DNA of 64,000 nt, taken from positions 992,001 to 1,056,000 of the forward strand of contig OY762224.2 in assembly GCA_963665265.2 (NCBI GenBank), read 5' to 3'. The position numbers and the translations under genes were made by a program. This DNA is from CAXXHQ01 sp963665265 (GTDB taxonomy: Bacteria > Planctomycetota > Planctomycetia > Pirellulales > Thermoguttaceae). Below are positions 8,755 through 17,708 of the stretch, piece by piece. Every line of letters begins with the position of its first letter. Position 1 is the stretch's first letter. The notes beneath the pieces were generated by a model. The model saw nothing but the letters and a program-made list of their open reading frames with translations. It was not told where the DNA came from and searched no databases.

Positions 8755-11580
8755 ATGACGATTGCCCGACTTTTCACCCTTTTGCCTTGCGAGAATCTCG
8801 AACGGCTCGAACTTCGACGCTCGTCGGCCGAGGCGGAGCAAATCCTGTCCGGTTGGACGGCGCTCTGGCATCCGGTCCTTATTGCATCGGCGGGAGATCC
8901 GCCGCAGTGGCTTGCGGCCAATCAACCCCCGCGCGATCCGAAAGGCGATTGGATCGTCATTCCTGCCTGTTGCGAGTCTTTGCTTCCCGAGGATTGGCGC
9001 TCCGAGGCCGTCGCCTTCGACGCCCGATTATTTACCGCGTTCGATGATCGTGAAGAATTGCATGCCGCGATCGAAGCGGCTTTGTCCCAGGTTTCCTCGG
9101 AGATCGACGCCGAACTAATCGCCGATTTTCGAGCGTTGGGACTCGCCTATCTCCTTGTCGAATTAACCACTCGCCAAGCCCGTTTCGCATCAAATTTGGA
9201 TGAAGGCGCCTTTCGTCAGGCGACGGTCGCGGCGGCCAAATTCGCTACGGCCGGGAACGCCGACGAGGCGAGGCGACATTTGCGGACGGCCTTCGACCGA
9301 TTGAGCGACGCTCGAGATTACTTCTTTCCCCTGGAAATTTTCTGGCTCGATTATACGTTGACCGCCCCGACCGCTTTCGGCGAAGCCTTGCGTGAGGAAT
9401 TCTCCGCGGGTCGGCCATGCAATTTACTGATTTCCGGTCGAACGCTTGAAACGCTCGCCGCGAAGGAGCCCGAAACGCTCGAAGCGTTGCGGAATGCGCT
9501 TGATCGCGATGCGGTCGAACTTGTCGGCGGCGAATACGACGAGGGGCCCCTGCCGCTCATGACGCTCGAAGCATGCGATGCCGAAATCGAGCGAGGGGGT
9601 TCCGTTTACGACAAATTTCTCGGACGAAGGCCCGTGATATTCGGTAGGCGGCGTTTTGGGCTCTCCCCTGCCCTCCCCTCCTTGCTCGAACGGCATGGAT
9701 TTTCCGGCGTAGCGCACTTCACGCTCGACGACGGGAGGTTTCCGCTCGACGAACAAAGCCGCATTCGCTGGGAAGGTTTTGACGGCGCGAAAATCGAAGC
9801 GTTGATTCGCGCGCCGATCGACGCCGGTTCCGCCGCCGAGATATTACGGCTGCCAAAACATATTGGATCGCGGTTGGACGCCGATCAGGCGGTGACGGTC
9901 GTATTTGCGCATTGGCCCGGCTCCACGTGTTCCTGGTATGAAGATTTGCGACGCATTGCCGTATATTCGGCCGCCTTGGGGAAATTTCATTCGATCGCCG
10001 CCTTTTTCAAAGAGACGGCGTCAGCGAGTCGGCCAATTTTTTATGACGAGGAAAAATATCAGTCCCCCTATTTCTTGCAGGCGGCGGCTTCCGGACAGAT
10101 TGATCCAATTTCCCGGTATGTTCGCTTTCATGACCGCATGAACTCAATTGAATGCATCGGGGCGACGGATGCCGTTGCGGCGCTGATTTCAAAACGCGCG
10201 ATAGACTTTGACCGAAAGCGACTCGTCGGAATCGTCAACGACGATTTGCGAAACGTCTCGGCCGTGCCGAACGAGACGATTGACGCCGAACTCTCGGCGG
10301 CGCAAGCGGACGCGGTTTTACGACTGAGCTCCGCGTTAAGCGGCGAGAGAGACGTTTCTCAAACGCCCGCATCTCCCGTTTTTTTTAATCCGTCGAGTTT
10401 CCCGCGCGCGGAAGTCGTCGCCGTTCGACAAGGAATTGATTCGGAGTCCTCCTATCGATTTGCCGAACTGCCCGGGCTTGGTTTTCAACGAGTTGCCGCG
10501 ACGACTGCCCAAACGGCCGACCCATCGCGAAAAAGGGCGCCGTTATTCAGCGAAAAAAAAGCGACCGAAGTGGACGAAGACGATGAACGCATCGTCGTTC
10601 GAACGAAACGCTTCGAAGCCCATTTCGATCGGCGGTCAGGCGCTTTACGTGCGATTCGCGACGAATCGCAACGGCATCCGCGGCTGGCGCAGCAGATCGC
10701 TTTTCGCATGCCGGACGATGATCAAACCGAGCCCGGCGCCGACTCGCATTATTCGCGCATGGAGGCCGATGAAATCCGCGTTTTAAGCGATGACGCAGTC
10801 GCTAGCGTCATTTTGTCTCGCGGAAGTCTGATCGATGCGGCGGGAAATCATCTCGCCGGCTTCAAGCAGACGACGCGTATTGCGAAGAACGATGCGCCGA
10901 TCGAACTAGAAATCGAACTCGATCCTCGACGAATGCCGGAGCCAAGCGCTTGGCAATCGTATTACGCTTGCCGTTTCGCTTGGAGCGACGAGACCGCCGA
11001 ACTGCATCGCGCGGTTTGCGGATTCCGTCGTCAAGCCGAGACGAATTTAATCGAGGCCCCGTCGTTCATCGACGTCGTTCAAGGCGAGTCGCATACCGTA
11101 GTTTTGTGCGGAGGATTGCCCTATCATCGGCGAGTCGGCCCGCGCCGATTGGATAGCCTTTTGATTTCGCACGGCGAAACGGAGCGTCGTTTCCGCTTGG
11201 GCGTAGCGATCGATCCGGCGAACGCCACGCATGCGGCGTCGGCTTTTTTCCGGCCGTCCATTGAGTTGCCGGGGTGCCGCGTGAAGGCCGATTCAAGTTG
11301 GTTTTTTCACTTGGATCGTCGCAACGTCGTCGCTTTGAATTGGTCGCCTACGTTTGATAAAGACGGCGCTGGAGCGGTCGTCGGTTTTCGCGTTTGTTTA
11401 ATGGAGACCGAAGGGCGACCGGCCCAACTTGGGTTGCGCGCGCTGCGGAATCTTGCGTCGGCGCGTCTTGTTCCGCATAAAGACGAGGCGGATATACGTT
11501 ATGCAGTCGAAGGCGATCGCGTGATTATTCCGATGGGACCCTATGAAATAGTTGATCTTGAAGCGTTTTTTGAGGATTAG
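8755..11580 (+). CDS. Large GH38/GH57-like protein (putative glycosidase, uncertain)
   Basis: A 941-residue protein without signal peptide, so probably cytoplasmic. The ATG at 8755 is preferred to a TTG at 8734. The middle (about residues 190-420) has the look of a (beta/alpha)7-barrel polysaccharide hydrolase of the GH38/GH57 type: FFPLEIFWLDYTL, DAVELVGGEYDEGPL, FGRRRFGLSPALPSLL and later TVVFAHWPGSTCSWYEDL. The C-terminal half (about 600-940) is beta-rich, like the mannosidase C-terminal domains. Catalytic residues cannot be assigned with confidence, so activity may differ or be lost. It is followed 66 bases later by cmk in the same direction, but there is no obvious functional link. Confidence 0.55.
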   Translation: MTIARLFTLLPCENLERLELRRSSAEAEQILSGWTALWHPVLIASAGDPPQWLAANQPPRDPKGDWIVIPACCESLLPEDWRSEAVAFDARLFTAFDDREELHAAIEAALSQVSSEIDAELIADFRALGLAYLLVELTTRQARFASNLDEGAFRQATVAAAKFATAGNADEARRHLRTAFDRLSDARDYFFPLEIFWLDYTLTAPTAFGEALREEFSAGRPCNLLISGRTLETLAAKEPETLEALRNALDRDAVELVGGEYDEGPLPLMTLEACDAEIERGGSVYDKFLGRRPVIFGRRRFGLSPALPSLLERHGFSGVAHFTLDDGRFPLDEQSRIRWEGFDGAKIEALIRAPIDAGSAAEILRLPKHIGSRLDADQAVTVVFAHWPGSTCSWYEDLRRIAVYSAALGKFHSIAAFFKETASASRPIFYDEEKYQSPYFLQAAASGQIDPISRYVRFHDRMNSIECIGATDAVAALISKRAIDFDRKRLVGIVNDDLRNVSAVPNETIDAELSAAQADAVLRLSSALSGERDVSQTPASPVFFNPSSFPRAEVVAVRQGIDSESSYRFAELPGLGFQRVAATTAQTADPSRKRAPLFSEKKATEVDEDDERIVVRTKRFEAHFDRRSGALRAIRDESQRHPRLAQQIAFRMPDDDQTEPGADSHYSRMEADEIRVLSDDAVASVILSRGSLIDAAGNHLAGFKQTTRIAKNDAPIELEIELDPRRMPEPSAWQSYYACRFAWSDETAELHRAVCGFRRQAETNLIEAPSFIDVVQGESHTVVLCGGLPYHRRVGPRRLDSLLISHGETERRFRLGVAIDPANATHAASAFFRPSIELPGCRVKADSSWFFHLDRRNVVALNWSPTFDKDGAGAVVGFRVCLMETEGRPAQLGLRALRNLASARLVPHKDEADIRYAVEGDRVIIPMGPYEIVDLEAFFED

Positions 11581-11646
11581 CGAGTTGTTCTCTTCACGCG
11601 ACGGCGCTAAATTCTTCTTGATTCGAAAAATCGACGGAGCGAAAGT

Positions 11647-12333
11647 ATGATCATAACCATTGACGGACCGGCGGGGGCGGGAAAGAGCGTCGCTGCGCGA
11701 GCGCTGGCCAAAAAACTCGGCTTCGATTTTCTCGATACCGGCGCCATGTATCGGACGGTGGCTTTGGCCGGTCTGCGCCGCGGAGTCGATTGGAATAAGC
11801 CCGAGCAACTTGCCGATGCGGCGAAGGCGATTGATCTACGCATGGAAAAAGATCGAGTCTTTTTAGACGGCGAAGACGTTTCCGAAAAAATTCGTACGCC
11901 CGAGGTCACGGCAATTACCCGATATGCGGCGGACAACGCCGAAGTCCGCCGTCATCTAATTGAAAAGCAGCGACAAATTGCTGTTGGAAAGAACATTGTT
12001 ACCGAGGGACGAGATCAGGGAACCCTGGCGTTTCCGTTTGCCGACTGTAAGTTCTTCCTAACCGCAACGCCCGAGGAGCGCGCCCGACGCAGATGCAAGG
12101 AATTAATAAGCAAAGGCCAGGCTGTTGAGTTCGAACAAGTCTTGGTCGCTCAGAACAAACGGGACGCGGAAGATGCGACTCGAGAATACGGGGCTTTGCT
12201 GCCGGCTGCCGATGCGACGGAGATTATTTCTGACGGATTAGATTTTGTGCAAGTCGTTGAAAAATTGGCGGTTATGGCAATAGAGAAGCTTGATCGACAA
12301 GGTAAACTTATTGCGTTCGGGAATAAAAAATGA
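11647..12333 (+). CDS. cmk: Cytidylate kinase
   Basis: Phosphorylates CMP and dCMP with ATP in pyrimidine nucleotide recycling. The protein of 228 aa opens with the P-loop GPAGAGKS (residues 7-14), followed by DTGAMYR, the cytidylate-kinase signature for substrate binding, and TEGRDQGT further on. The family length is about 220-230 aa, so the gene is complete. A purine-rich GGAGCGAAAG lies just before the ATG. In many bacteria cmk sits with plsC and rpsA. Here plsC and rpsA are about 30 kb away, so the old cluster has been split. Confidence 0.95.
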   Translation: MIITIDGPAGAGKSVAARALAKKLGFDFLDTGAMYRTVALAGLRRGVDWNKPEQLADAAKAIDLRMEKDRVFLDGEDVSEKIRTPEVTAITRYAADNAEVRRHLIEKQRQIAVGKNIVTEGRDQGTLAFPFADCKFFLTATPEERARRRCKELISKGQAVEFEQVLVAQNKRDAEDATREYGALLPAADATEIISDGLDFVQVVEKLAVMAIEKLDRQGKLIAFGNKK

Positions 12334-12454
12334 TACACTAGAAGAATAAGCTCCATTTGTTCATCTGGGGGGGTGCCAAGAGCTAGTTTGCGTTTTGCGG
12401 TTTTTGTTGCGCGTTCAAAGGGCGAATGCGCAACGGCGCCCGGAGTTGCTTTTC

Positions 12455-12805
12455 ATGATTCGCTTCGTTCCCCAAAGCATTTCTCTCTTTGTGGCCGCTG
12501 ATTTTGCGCTCCTCGGTTACTCGGCTTATGAATTCGCCAACTGGGAGATTCCGGCCGCGATAACCTTGGCTTCGGCGGCATTGGGACTGGCCGTCATTTT
12601 GCGAGTATATTACAGTTACGGCCATTCCATGCTCTTGGCTTTAGACGCCCATACCTTTGACGACCAGTTCGCCGATCGTCTGTGCCTCATGTTGGGCGGC
12701 GCTTTTTTAGTGTTGCCTGGCGTCTTTACCGATCTCTTCGGACTGATTCTATTGCTGGCCCCGTTTCGACGATTGTTCATCAAGATCATCACCGAGTTTA
12801 TTTAG
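12455..12805 (+). CDS. FxsA-like membrane protein
   Basis: A 116-residue membrane protein. The ATG at 12455 has GGAG 9 bases upstream and is preferred to a TTG at 12395. There are two hydrophobic N-terminal segments (about residues 8-48), then the family-typical stretch LGGAFLVLPGVFTDLFGLIL near residues 78-97, followed by APFRR. This matches the FxsA family of cytoplasmic-membrane proteins, known in E. coli for relieving phage-exclusion effects. The normal role is not known. It lies 121 bases behind cmk and is probably transcribed with or just after it. Confidence 0.8.
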   Translation: MIRFVPQSISLFVAADFALLGYSAYEFANWEIPAAITLASAALGLAVILRVYYSYGHSMLLALDAHTFDDQFADRLCLMLGGAFLVLPGVFTDLFGLILLLAPFRRLFIKIITEFI

Positions 12806-13192
12806 CCTGCGATCTTGTTTGGCTACCCCTTTGCGCTCTCTTTGTCTTCAATTGCGACCAACGTCGGGGAATCGCTGAAGTTTCCGCCCCCGCTTTGCGA
12901 ATATTTGCACGAGCTATACACTCCTCGCCTTTCTTATCTTTTTTGGGGGGGGCATGTTTCGCCTTGTGTTTGGGCTTGGCGTTTTTCCTCAATAGCTCGC
13001 CTCTGAAGAAAAAACCACGCACAGTCCGCTCGGTAGGACACATAAAGTCGCCAGCGGTTTGGCCGCTAAATGTAAAAACGGCGGGAATTTGCGGATTATT
13101 CCGGTTTTGCGGCCGAAGATAGATTTATGCGGCGTGGTTCCGCCTCGCCGCTTTTCAAGACTTTTCGAGAGATATGGCAAAAGGTTTCGATT
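12806..13192. other. Intergenic region without a recognised gene
   Basis: No frame here has both a ribosome site and protein-like features. A small inverted repeat AGCGG (13053-13057) with CCGCT (13063-13067) is visible. The region probably holds the leader of the following lipoprotein gene. Confidence 0.35.
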
Positions 13193-13537
13193 ATGACTGC
13201 TCGCTTAACCGCAATGCTGGCTTTAAGTTGCGTTCTCGCTAGCGCCGCCGGATGCACGATGTGCTGCCATCCTTACGACTACTGCGGGCCGGTCTTTCAG
13301 GGAAGCACATGCAGCCCGGTTTGCAGCAACGTTCGCGCTGGCTCAATTCTCGAAGGGGGTGCTCCGGCAAATTATTCCGCCCGGGAAACCGTTCCTGCCG
13401 AATTGAAGCCGACGCCGGCTCCTACGCGAGCCGCCGCCGTCGCGCCGAGCGATTCCTACGATGACGACGATTCGCCGAGCGTTATATCGGAGAGCGATCG
13501 TCGCTCCGGCCATCCCGTCTTTTATCGCCGCCGCTAG
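13193..13537 (+). CDS. Small Cys-rich lipoprotein of unknown function
   Basis: A 114-residue exported protein. The ATG at 13193 has AAAGG at a suitable distance; an upstream ATG at 13127 would bury the signal peptide. The signal peptide ends in a lipobox of the form A-A-G-C (about residue 20), so the mature protein should be lipid-anchored. Several further cysteines follow within 25 residues (CTMCCHPYDYC, then two more), and the rest is Pro/Ala-rich and disordered, with an acidic DDDD patch. Small lipoproteins of this build are common in planctomycetes. No family was recognised. Confidence 0.7.
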   Translation: MTARLTAMLALSCVLASAAGCTMCCHPYDYCGPVFQGSTCSPVCSNVRAGSILEGGAPANYSARETVPAELKPTPAPTRAAAVAPSDSYDDDDSPSVISESDRRSGHPVFYRRR

Positions 13538-13668
13538 ATCCAATTTAAATTGTACCTCTGACGTTTAGAGCGTCGCATCTAACCGCCGTCCGAGCCAAGA
13601 AATCTCAATATCTCGGCTGAAAAAGGCGTCGAGAAAAGTCGCGTTCGCCGCAAATCGCGTGGCGTGTC

Positions 13669-14463
13669 TTAATGCAAAATCAATCGCAACGCGGCCGCGC
13701 CGGCCAAGACGAGCGCCAACGCGTTAAAGAGTTTTTGCGGAATCATTCGTAACAAGTACGTGCCGAGCCAAGCGCCGAAAAACGTGACGGGAATCAGCGT
13801 CAACCAAAACGACCACAGCGACGCCGGCATTAAGCCTTGAGCGAAGTTGATCGGAATTTTACTCGCGTTCAAAATAAAAAAGAACCAAGCGGCCGTGCCG
13901 ACGAACTCACGCTTGTTGAATCCTTGACTGACGAGATAAACGCTCATCACCGGCATGGCCGCGTTAGCGAGTATCGTCGAGAATCCAGCCAAAAAACCGG
14001 TGAAGCTTGTAAACAACAGCCCCTTCGGCAAAAAACCGACGCTCTCCGCGTTCTCCGTCGGAGCCTCCGCAAAGCATCTACGCCGAAATGCGAGCTCGCG
14101 CCATTGTCTCCACAACTCGAAAGCGAGCAAACCGAGAACCAACCAGCCGATCCACGGACGGAGCGAATTCGCCGATAAGTGATTGAGTGCGTAGACGCCG
14201 GGAATCGCGCCGGCGATCACCGCCGGGAAAAGCCGCCAAAGCTGCTTCCACTGCGCATGGTGATGGTATCGTACGACGGCGAAAATGTCGCTCGCGACGA
14301 GAAACGGCATAATCGCCCCCACCGAAAGCTGCGCGTTATCAGGAAACGCCTCGGCCATCAGAATGATCGCGGGAATGGAAACCCCGGGAAGCCCTGTCTT
14401 CGAAAAACCGACCAAAAGCGCGGAGATCGCCGCAAGAACGTATTGGGTCGGTTCCAAATGCAT
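13669..14463 (-). CDS. TauE/SafE family sulfite/anion exporter
   Basis: A 264-residue polytopic membrane protein with about eight hydrophobic segments. The N-terminal helix followed by GFSKTGLPGVSIP is typical of the TauE/SafE family, as is a second related half beginning LLFTSFTGFLAGFSTILANAAMPV. Members export sulfite, sulfoacetate or related organosulfur anions. It lies downstream of sulfate adenylyltransferase on the same strand, which fits a role in sulfur metabolism. There is no Shine-Dalgarno sequence: the ATG is only 3 bases after the T-run of a strong terminator hairpin. The start is therefore uncertain, although the family N-terminus fits it. Confidence 0.88.
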   Translation of the reverse strand: MHLEPTQYVLAAISALLVGFSKTGLPGVSIPAIILMAEAFPDNAQLSVGAIMPFLVASDIFAVVRYHHHAQWKQLWRLFPAVIAGAIPGVYALNHLSANSLRPWIGWLVLGLLAFELWRQWRELAFRRRCFAEAPTENAESVGFLPKGLLFTSFTGFLAGFSTILANAAMPVMSVYLVSQGFNKREFVGTAAWFFFILNASKIPINFAQGLMPASLWSFWLTLIPVTFFGAWLGTYLLRMIPQKLFNALALVLAGAAALRLILH

Positions 14464-14466
14464 AAT

Positions 14467-14506
14467 AAAAAAACGCCGGCCGAGTTGATCTTCAGCTCGA
14501 CCGGCG
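14467..14506 (-). terminator. Intrinsic terminator after the sulfate adenylyltransferase gene
   Basis: A 15-bp stem (14474-14488 with 14492-14506, one mismatch and one G-U pair) with a 3-base loop is followed on the minus strand by seven T residues (14473-14467). This is a textbook intrinsic terminator, and it ends 3 bases before the ATG of the TauE-like gene. Confidence 0.9.
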
Positions 14507-14527
14507 CAATTGTATTTCCGTGAGAGG

Positions 14528-15787
14528 TTATTTCCCGGCCATCGCGGCGGTCAAAATCGCGGCGGTGCTTTCTCGCATCACGCGCGGATCGACCGGCTTG
14601 CCTTCGATCAGGCAACGTCGCACTTCCTTGCCGGATATGAACAACGGCTTCTCGTCCTTGTGATTCTCCATCAAATCGACGCGATTGATCGATTCATAGT
14701 AGGCGGCGAAACCGACGTTCAACGGCGAAATTTTTAAATCGCCGTTCAGATTATTGAAAATCTCTTGCGCGTCGAAGTCGCCCCAAATGGCCGTCCCGTC
14801 ATGGTACGGAGCGTCGGCATGCTTCCGACCGATGATGATGTCGGTGAAACCGTAGTTCTGGCGATAAATGGCGTGCATGACCGCCTCTTTCGGACCGCCG
14901 TAGAACATCTTGATATCCAGACCGAGTAGGATCACGCGATCCGGAACGGACTCGCCGCGAGCGGTCCAGAGATCCCAATCGCTGTCCCCTTCGCCTAACG
15001 CGCGATTCTGAATCAGCGTCTCGTAGGTCTTCATCCGAACGTCGGCGTTCACGTCGTCGCCTTTCGTCTCGCCGATCAGAGGATTCAAGCACGCTCCGGC
15101 GTTGGCGCCCGAGCGAAGAAGCGTCTCTAAGCCGTAAACCAATGCGTATTCATGAGCGCGGTGCAAAGGATTGCGCGTTTGGAATGCGACGATCCGATCC
15201 CAACCCTTTTCGGCAAGCAACTTGCGAGTCTCACGCGGCGTCAAAACGTACTTTCCGAACTCAGGACATTTTGGCTGCGGCAAAACCTGAATCGAACCGC
15301 CGAGCAAATAGCTCTTGTCCTCGTCGTTCTTCAAAACCATGTCGGCGCCGGGATGATCGGTCCGATCGGTCAAATAGACCGAACGCAAATAACGCGGCTT
15401 GTCCCACGGGAATACGTCGGTAAGCTCCAAAACGGCCACGATCTCGTCGGCAGAGTTCGCCAACGCGACCTTTTGCCCCGTCTTCAACTGCATGGCCAAT
15501 TCCTTGGTCACCGGCAGCGAAAGAGGAATCGTCCAAGCGTAAAGTTTGCCCTCGTGTTCGATAACGGCTTTGTCGAGCACGCGGTTGTAGGTTTCCGAAT
15601 CCATCGGACCGGTCAACGGGCTCAACGCGCCGTCCCCAAAACGATAAACCGTCGAAAGATCCGCGTCCGAAACCGGAACTTTCGGCAAGGTCTTCGCTTG
15701 AGCGACGAAATCGGCAATTTGTTCGGCGGGAACGGTCCGGCAGATTGGCTCCGATAGACCGCCATGCGGGGGTAGTGGGAAAGTCAT
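14528..15787 (-). CDS. sat: Sulfate adenylyltransferase (ATP sulfurylase)
   Basis: Forms adenosine 5'-phosphosulfate and pyrophosphate from ATP and sulfate, the first step of sulfate assimilation. In sulfate reducers or sulfur oxidisers the same fold is used for dissimilation. The start at 15787 (419 aa) is chosen because AAAGGAC precedes it and the family N-terminus begins there; the longer frame adds unrelated sequence. The nucleotide-binding motif QTRNPLHRAHE and the later GRKHADAP motif are present. Length and lack of a kinase domain fit the single-subunit bacterial Sat type. No APS reductase is nearby, so assimilation is the more cautious reading. An Rrf2 regulator is transcribed divergently. 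Confidence 0.95.
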   Translation of the reverse strand: MTFPLPPHGGLSEPICRTVPAEQIADFVAQAKTLPKVPVSDADLSTVYRFGDGALSPLTGPMDSETYNRVLDKAVIEHEGKLYAWTIPLSLPVTKELAMQLKTGQKVALANSADEIVAVLELTDVFPWDKPRYLRSVYLTDRTDHPGADMVLKNDEDKSYLLGGSIQVLPQPKCPEFGKYVLTPRETRKLLAEKGWDRIVAFQTRNPLHRAHEYALVYGLETLLRSGANAGACLNPLIGETKGDDVNADVRMKTYETLIQNRALGEGDSDWDLWTARGESVPDRVILLGLDIKMFYGGPKEAVMHAIYRQNYGFTDIIIGRKHADAPYHDGTAIWGDFDAQEIFNNLNGDLKISPLNVGFAAYYESINRVDLMENHKDEKPLFISGKEVRRCLIEGKPVDPRVMRESTAAILTAAMAGK

Positions 15788-15813
15788 CGCAAATGTCCTT
15801 TGGACTCTATTAC

Positions 15814-15823
15814 TTGATATCAA
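15814..15823. promoter_or_regulatory. TTGATATCAA palindrome upstream of sat
   Basis: A perfect 10-bp palindrome 26 bases upstream of the sat start, in the gap shared with a divergent Rrf2-type regulator. It could be the operator of that regulator. This is inferred from position and symmetry only. Confidence 0.3.
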
Positions 15824-15991
15824 ACAAAACCAGTAAATATCACGGCTTTTCGCGGGATCCGATCGACCCTCGCTGCGCGAAAGCGCCAGTATAGAGGGGC
15901 GACTCCGAAAATTCAATTCGGCTATCTCCCTAATTGCCAATCGGGTTAGACAAAAAATATCCCCCGCGGCATAAACTTTCGGGACCCCGGA

Positions 15992-16041
15992 GTGTAAAAT
16001 AAATATACACGAGCAAGATCGTAAACTCTGGAAGTGAGTTT
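15992..16041. promoter_or_regulatory. Two inverted repeats between sat and the Rrf2 regulator gene
   Basis: GTGTA (15992-15996) and TACAC (16006-16010) enclose an A/T-rich 9-base core. AAACTC (16023-16028) and GAGTTT (16036-16041) enclose 7 bases. Both are candidate protein-binding sites or leader hairpins for the regulator gene starting at 16171. The rest of the 383-base gap holds nothing recognised. Confidence 0.3.
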
Positions 16042-16170
16042 GCTTTGCGCCGACGTTTCCTGACGTTCGGCATTTCCCGACGCTTTTTCTTATTAGCGTC
16101 CCGAAATGACGTTTTCGGAAATACATGGAAGCGCAAGCGGCGAAATACGAGTAGCTTGGCGGGAAGAAAA

Positions 16171-16608
16171 ATGAAAATATCTGCAAAAACTGAATATGCC
16201 TGTATCGCCATGATGGAGTTGGCGTCGCAATTCGGAACCGGGGAGCCGGTCCGAATCCGTCGAATCGCCGAGCGGCACGACGTTCCGCCTCGGTTTCTTG
16301 TGCAAATATTATTGCAACTGAAAGGCGCCGGTCTAGTCGTCAGCGTCCGAGGCGCCGCCGGCGGTTACCAACTCCTCAAGTCCCCCGACGAAGTCTCTCT
16401 CGGCCAAATCATGGAAGTCATCGACGGTGCGCCCGAAGAAAACGCCTCCCCCTCCGGCCTCGCCGCCGAAGCGTCGGCGGCCGTAAAGGTCCTGCACCAA
16501 ACCTGGCAAGACGTCGCCGCCATGGAACGCGACTTACTCCGGAAAATTACGTTGGCAGACCTCTTGGAACGCTCCAAAGAGGAAAATGACCAGATGTACC
16601 ATATCTAA
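16171..16608 (+). CDS. Rrf2 family transcriptional regulator
   Basis: A 145-residue DNA-binding protein. The N-terminus MKISAKTEYACIAM is the classical Rrf2 start, so the ATG at 16171 is chosen over the longer frame from 16045. It contains a winged helix-turn-helix (RIRRIAERHDVPPRFLVQIL, then LVVSVRGAAGGYQLL, the wing). The Fe-S-binding cysteine cluster of IscR and NsrR is absent; the only Cys is residue 10. It therefore more closely resembles cluster-free Rrf2 members such as CymR, a regulator of cysteine metabolism in Firmicutes. The gene is divergent from sat, which suggests control of sulfate assimilation. Target and effector are inference. Confidence 0.88.
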   Translation: MKISAKTEYACIAMMELASQFGTGEPVRIRRIAERHDVPPRFLVQILLQLKGAGLVVSVRGAAGGYQLLKSPDEVSLGQIMEVIDGAPEENASPSGLAAEASAAVKVLHQTWQDVAAMERDLLRKITLADLLERSKEENDQMYHI

Positions 16609-16652
16609 TCTCCTCCAACTTGCCGCCTAAAGTTCGAGCGACAAGAAACGAC

Positions 16653-16683
16653 AAGGGCGACGCTTTTCTCTCGCGTCGCCCTT
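16653..16683. terminator. Bidirectional hairpin between the Rrf2 and DUF1573 genes
   Basis: A perfect 11-bp stem (16653-16663 with 16673-16683) with a 9-base T/C-rich loop lies between two convergent genes. It has no strong T-run on either side, but its position and stability suit a shared terminator. Confidence 0.6.
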
Positions 16684-16715
16684 GATGGAGCTTCTTTTCG
16701 ATTTGTCCCGCCGAA

Positions 16716-17708
16716 CTACGGCTTGACGTTCGATACGACGGCGTAGGCGTCTAACTCGGGCGTAAACGTCCCTTGATCCGTCTCAATCTTGATATGCTTC
16801 ATGACTCGTCCGGCGTCCGCTCCTGCCGTAAACGTGACCGGAATTAAATGGACGGTTTTCGCTTCGTCGTTCTTCGCCTTGCCGAACTCGAACGATTTGT
16901 CGTCGCAAGTGATATCGGTGATCTTGAAGGGCTTTTTGCTCTTCACGACGAGCTGCTTCGTCACTTTTTGGCCCGATTGCACGGAACCGAGGAACAACGC
17001 GGCGGGACTGACCGAGACGCTCGGTTCGACGCGACCTTCGACCAGAACCGGAATTCGCTCGTTTCCGGCGTTCGTCGAAACGATCAACCGATTGGCCACG
17101 TATCCGGCGGGAGCCTTTGAATCAAGCGTGACGTTTATGTCGTAACTAACCTGATTGTCGTATCGCCCCGCTTCTTTGAACGAGACTTTCACGTTCGGGT
17201 CGTTCGACTTGATATCGGTGATTTTCCAATCATCGTAGCCGTAGTGAGTTAGCCGAGCCGAACGATCGACCGACGTGCCCTGTTCGACCGACCCAAGCTG
17301 GACGCTTCCCGGCTCGACCACGACGTCGCTACGGATGTAGCCGTGGACGTGGAGTTGAACTTCGGCGTAGAACGGCTTGTCGATGGTGACGGTCAGCGTG
17401 GCTCCGCGTTGGCCTTCAAACGTGTGGGTGTTGAAATGAGCGAGAATCGCTCCTTTCTCGTAGGTCTTCAGGTCGGAATTCTCGACGGTGGGGGTCGTGC
17501 AGCCGCAACTCGAGCGAACCCCGGCGATATGCACGTCTTCTAGGAAGGGGTTCTCGAAGACGAACCGGTATTCCGATTTCGCGCTGCGAGCGACCGTGCC
17601 GAAATCGTGATCGGTCACCTTGAACATTTTTTCGGCCCAAGCTTGGCCGAACGAAGGCGATGCCGCGATCGCCGTTAACAAAAACAACCAACTAACATGA
17701 CGTTTCAT
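16716..17708 (-). CDS. Exported DUF1573 protein
   Basis: A 330-residue protein with an N-terminal signal peptide (cleavage near residue 21-25). It consists of beta-sandwich segments of the DUF1573 / HYDIN-ASH type: HDFGTVARSAKSEYRFVFEN, then RSSCGCTTPT, the conserved CGCT motif of the family, and later two more Ig-like units (about residues 130-215 and 230-325). DUF1573 proteins are abundant in planctomycetes and Bacteroidetes and are thought to be periplasmic or surface structural proteins. No enzymatic role is known. It stands alone, facing away from ffh. Confidence 0.85.
   Translation of the reverse strand: MKRHVSWLFLLTAIAASPSFGQAWAEKMFKVTDHDFGTVARSAKSEYRFVFENPFLEDVHIAGVRSSCGCTTPTVENSDLKTYEKGAILAHFNTHTFEGQRGATLTVTIDKPFYAEVQLHVHGYIRSDVVVEPGSVQLGSVEQGTSVDRSARLTHYGYDDWKITDIKSNDPNVKVSFKEAGRYDNQVSYDINVTLDSKAPAGYVANRLIVSTNAGNERIPVLVEGRVEPSVSVSPAALFLGSVQSGQKVTKQLVVKSKKPFKITDITCDDKSFEFGKAKNDEAKTVHLIPVTFTAGADAGRVMKHIKIETDQGTFTPELDAYAVVSNVKP

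Noticed and set aside
14464..14527. sat and tauE treated as a simple operon
   Set aside because: A strong intrinsic terminator lies between them, so co-transcription is at best partial.
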